Positions 63,152 through 64,000 of a stretch of DNA of 64,000 bases are shown one piece after another. The translations under genes were made by a program, and so were the position numbers. Source of the stretch: Stenotrophomonas maltophilia (GTDB taxonomy: Bacteria > Pseudomonadota > Gammaproteobacteria > Xanthomonadales > Xanthomonadaceae). The stretch covers positions 2,994,001 through 3,058,000 of the forward strand of contig NZ_LT906480.1 of assembly GCF_900186865.1 (NCBI RefSeq), written 5' to 3'. Below the pieces are notes generated by a model. The model was given only the letters and a program-made list of their open reading frames with translations, was not told the origin of the DNA and did no database searches. Position 1 is the first letter of the stretch. Each line of letters opens with the position of its first letter.

Positions 63152-63372
63152 ACTACCGATTGCAGATCCACCGCGATGGCGCCCACTGGGGCCACTTCGA
63201 CTGCAGCGGCCCCGATGCCCTGCAACGCATGGACGCCATTGCCGCACAGCTGCCTGCCGATCAGGGCTTCCAGCTGAAACGGCAGAAAGGTGTCGGCGAA
63301 GAGCGCATCCTGTCCAGCAATGCCGATGGCCTGCGGGTACTGGCTTCGCAGATCCAGTACCGCGACATCTGA
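63148..63372 (+). CDS. small protein of unknown function
   Basis: 74 residues, starting in an ATGA overlap with the amidotransferase stop. MNYRLQIHRDGAHWGHFDCSGPDALQRMDAIAAQLPADQGFQLKRQKGVGEERILSSNADGLRVLASQIQYRDI; a mixed alpha/beta small protein without signal or membrane part. Translational coupling is the main evidence for a real gene. Confidence 0.7.
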   Translation: MNYRLQIHRDGAHWGHFDCSGPDALQRMDAIAAQLPADQGFQLKRQKGVGEERILSSNADGLRVLASQIQYRDI

Positions 63373-63379
63373 CCCGATG

Positions 63380-63433
63380 GTAGTGCCGGCCGCTGGCCGG
63401 CATCCGGATCTTCCGGCCAGCGGCCGGCACTAC
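63380..63433. repeat. inverted pair of SMAG elements (TGCCGGCC type)
   Basis: GTAG-headed copy at 63380-63402 and an inverted copy ending in CTAC at 63411-63433, separated by only 8 bp; together they can form a long hairpin, probably the 3' end of the yggS transcript. Confidence 0.85.
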
Positions 63434-63466
63434 CGCGGCTGTTCGCCCGCGTGCGAAGCTTCACGC

Positions 63467-63973
63467 ATGTTGACCCTGCAACGCGGCAACCACCACGGAC
63501 TGCTCATCGCCCCGCGCTGGCCCTCCACCCGCATCCAACTGGAAGAAGAGGTACTGCAACGCCTGCTCGACGCGCAGGCGATGCTGCCTGCCGGGTTGCG
63601 CCTGCTGCTCACCCGTGGCTTCGAACCCGGCCACAGCCGTCTCGGCGGCTTCCGCCGCGCGGTACGACGGCTCGGCATCGCAGCATTCCGCACCTGCTAC
63701 CCGCAACGCCGCGATGAGATCGATGCCATTTTCGGTGCCAACGGCCACGACATCGATGGCCGTCATGTCGATGTCTCACTGGTACTGCACGGCAAGCGGC
63801 TGCGGCTGCTGCCCCTGGGCGTGTTCACCCCACCGCGCTGGCAGGATCGTCGCGTTGCCCGTCATTCCGAAGCCGTCGTGCAGGTGAAGCGCAGCCTGCA
63901 GCAGTGCGGCTTCGAGCTGCATCACAACGCCACCGAAGCCCTGCAGATCCACTGCGACTATCGTCCGCGCTGA
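63467..63973 (+). CDS. protein of unknown function, weakly dipeptidase-like
   Basis: 168 residues from ATG 63467. LRLLLTRGFEPGHSRLGGFRRAVRRLGIAAFRTCYPQRRDEIDAIFGANGHDIDGRHVDVSLVLHGKRLRLLPLGVFTPP has a HDIDGRHVDVSL segment that slightly recalls the H-x-x-G-x-x-x-D metal motif of D-Ala-D-Ala dipeptidases (M15), but length and spacing are not typical. No signal peptide. An ATG at 63987 near the window end might begin the next gene, unsupported by such a short piece. Confidence 0.6.
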   Translation: MLTLQRGNHHGLLIAPRWPSTRIQLEEEVLQRLLDAQAMLPAGLRLLLTRGFEPGHSRLGGFRRAVRRLGIAAFRTCYPQRRDEIDAIFGANGHDIDGRHVDVSLVLHGKRLRLLPLGVFTPPRWQDRRVARHSEAVVQVKRSLQQCGFELHHNATEALQIHCDYRPR

Positions 63974-64000
63974 CGCCGCGGTGACCCATGCGTGCCGTGC

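Overview
The window is a high-G+C gammaproteobacterial chromosome segment, most likely Stenotrophomonas (S. maltophilia complex). The evidence is many short palindromes that start with GTAG (the SMAG repeats of that genus), a Xanthomonadaceae-type SOS box (TTAG-N6-TACT) before an imuA-imuB-dnaE2 cassette, a large TonB-dependent receptor, many LysR/AraC regulators, and strong GC bias at third codon positions. That bias also opens long meaningless frames opposite real genes.

Layout. 1-3.8 kb: a leftward cluster of small membrane protein, AraC regulator, isochorismatase-like hydrolase, DoxX protein and amidohydrolase (cut by the window edge). 3.9-7.6 kb: beta-propeller sensor kinase and response regulator. 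7.9-9.1 kb: MFS exporter.

9.2-17.9 kb: a phage-derived island, the most unusual part. It opens with about 700 bp packed with at least 14 different near-perfect palindromes in a modular pattern. Then follow a Mor-like activator, a pair of tail assembly chaperone frames joined by a T7 slippery site (predicted -1 frameshift), a 1165-residue tape measure protein, a second Mor-like activator, a Mu-I-type head protease, an unknown protein, a strong terminator, a leader resembling phage C4 antisense RNA, and a small unknown protein whose ribosome binding site that leader can pair with. No integrase, transposase, terminase, portal, capsid, tube, sheath or lysis gene is visible.

18-31 kb: LysR regulators, amidohydrolases, ankyrin protein, TonB-dependent receptor, GNAT protein, CDP-diacylglycerol diphosphatase and small exported proteins. 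31-38 kb: exported protein and a complete lactate operon lldP-lldR-lldD-dld with two good LldR-type operators upstream. 38-49 kb: MgtC protein, SDR, AraC regulator, CocE hydrolase, MFS exporter with SnoaL-like protein and divergent LysR, and a GH3 beta-glucosidase with an unusual N-terminal domain. 49-54 kb: VOC protein, regulators, sterol desaturase-type protein, DsbA-family protein, cyclase. 54-59.6 kb: SOS mutagenesis cassette imuA-imuB-dnaE2. 59.7-64 kb: exported protein, a MocR regulator divergent from the PLP homeostasis protein YggS over a direct-repeat operator, a class I amidotransferase and small proteins.

No rRNA, tRNA or CRISPR array was seen. Functions are read from motifs and recalled family resemblance; no database search was run.
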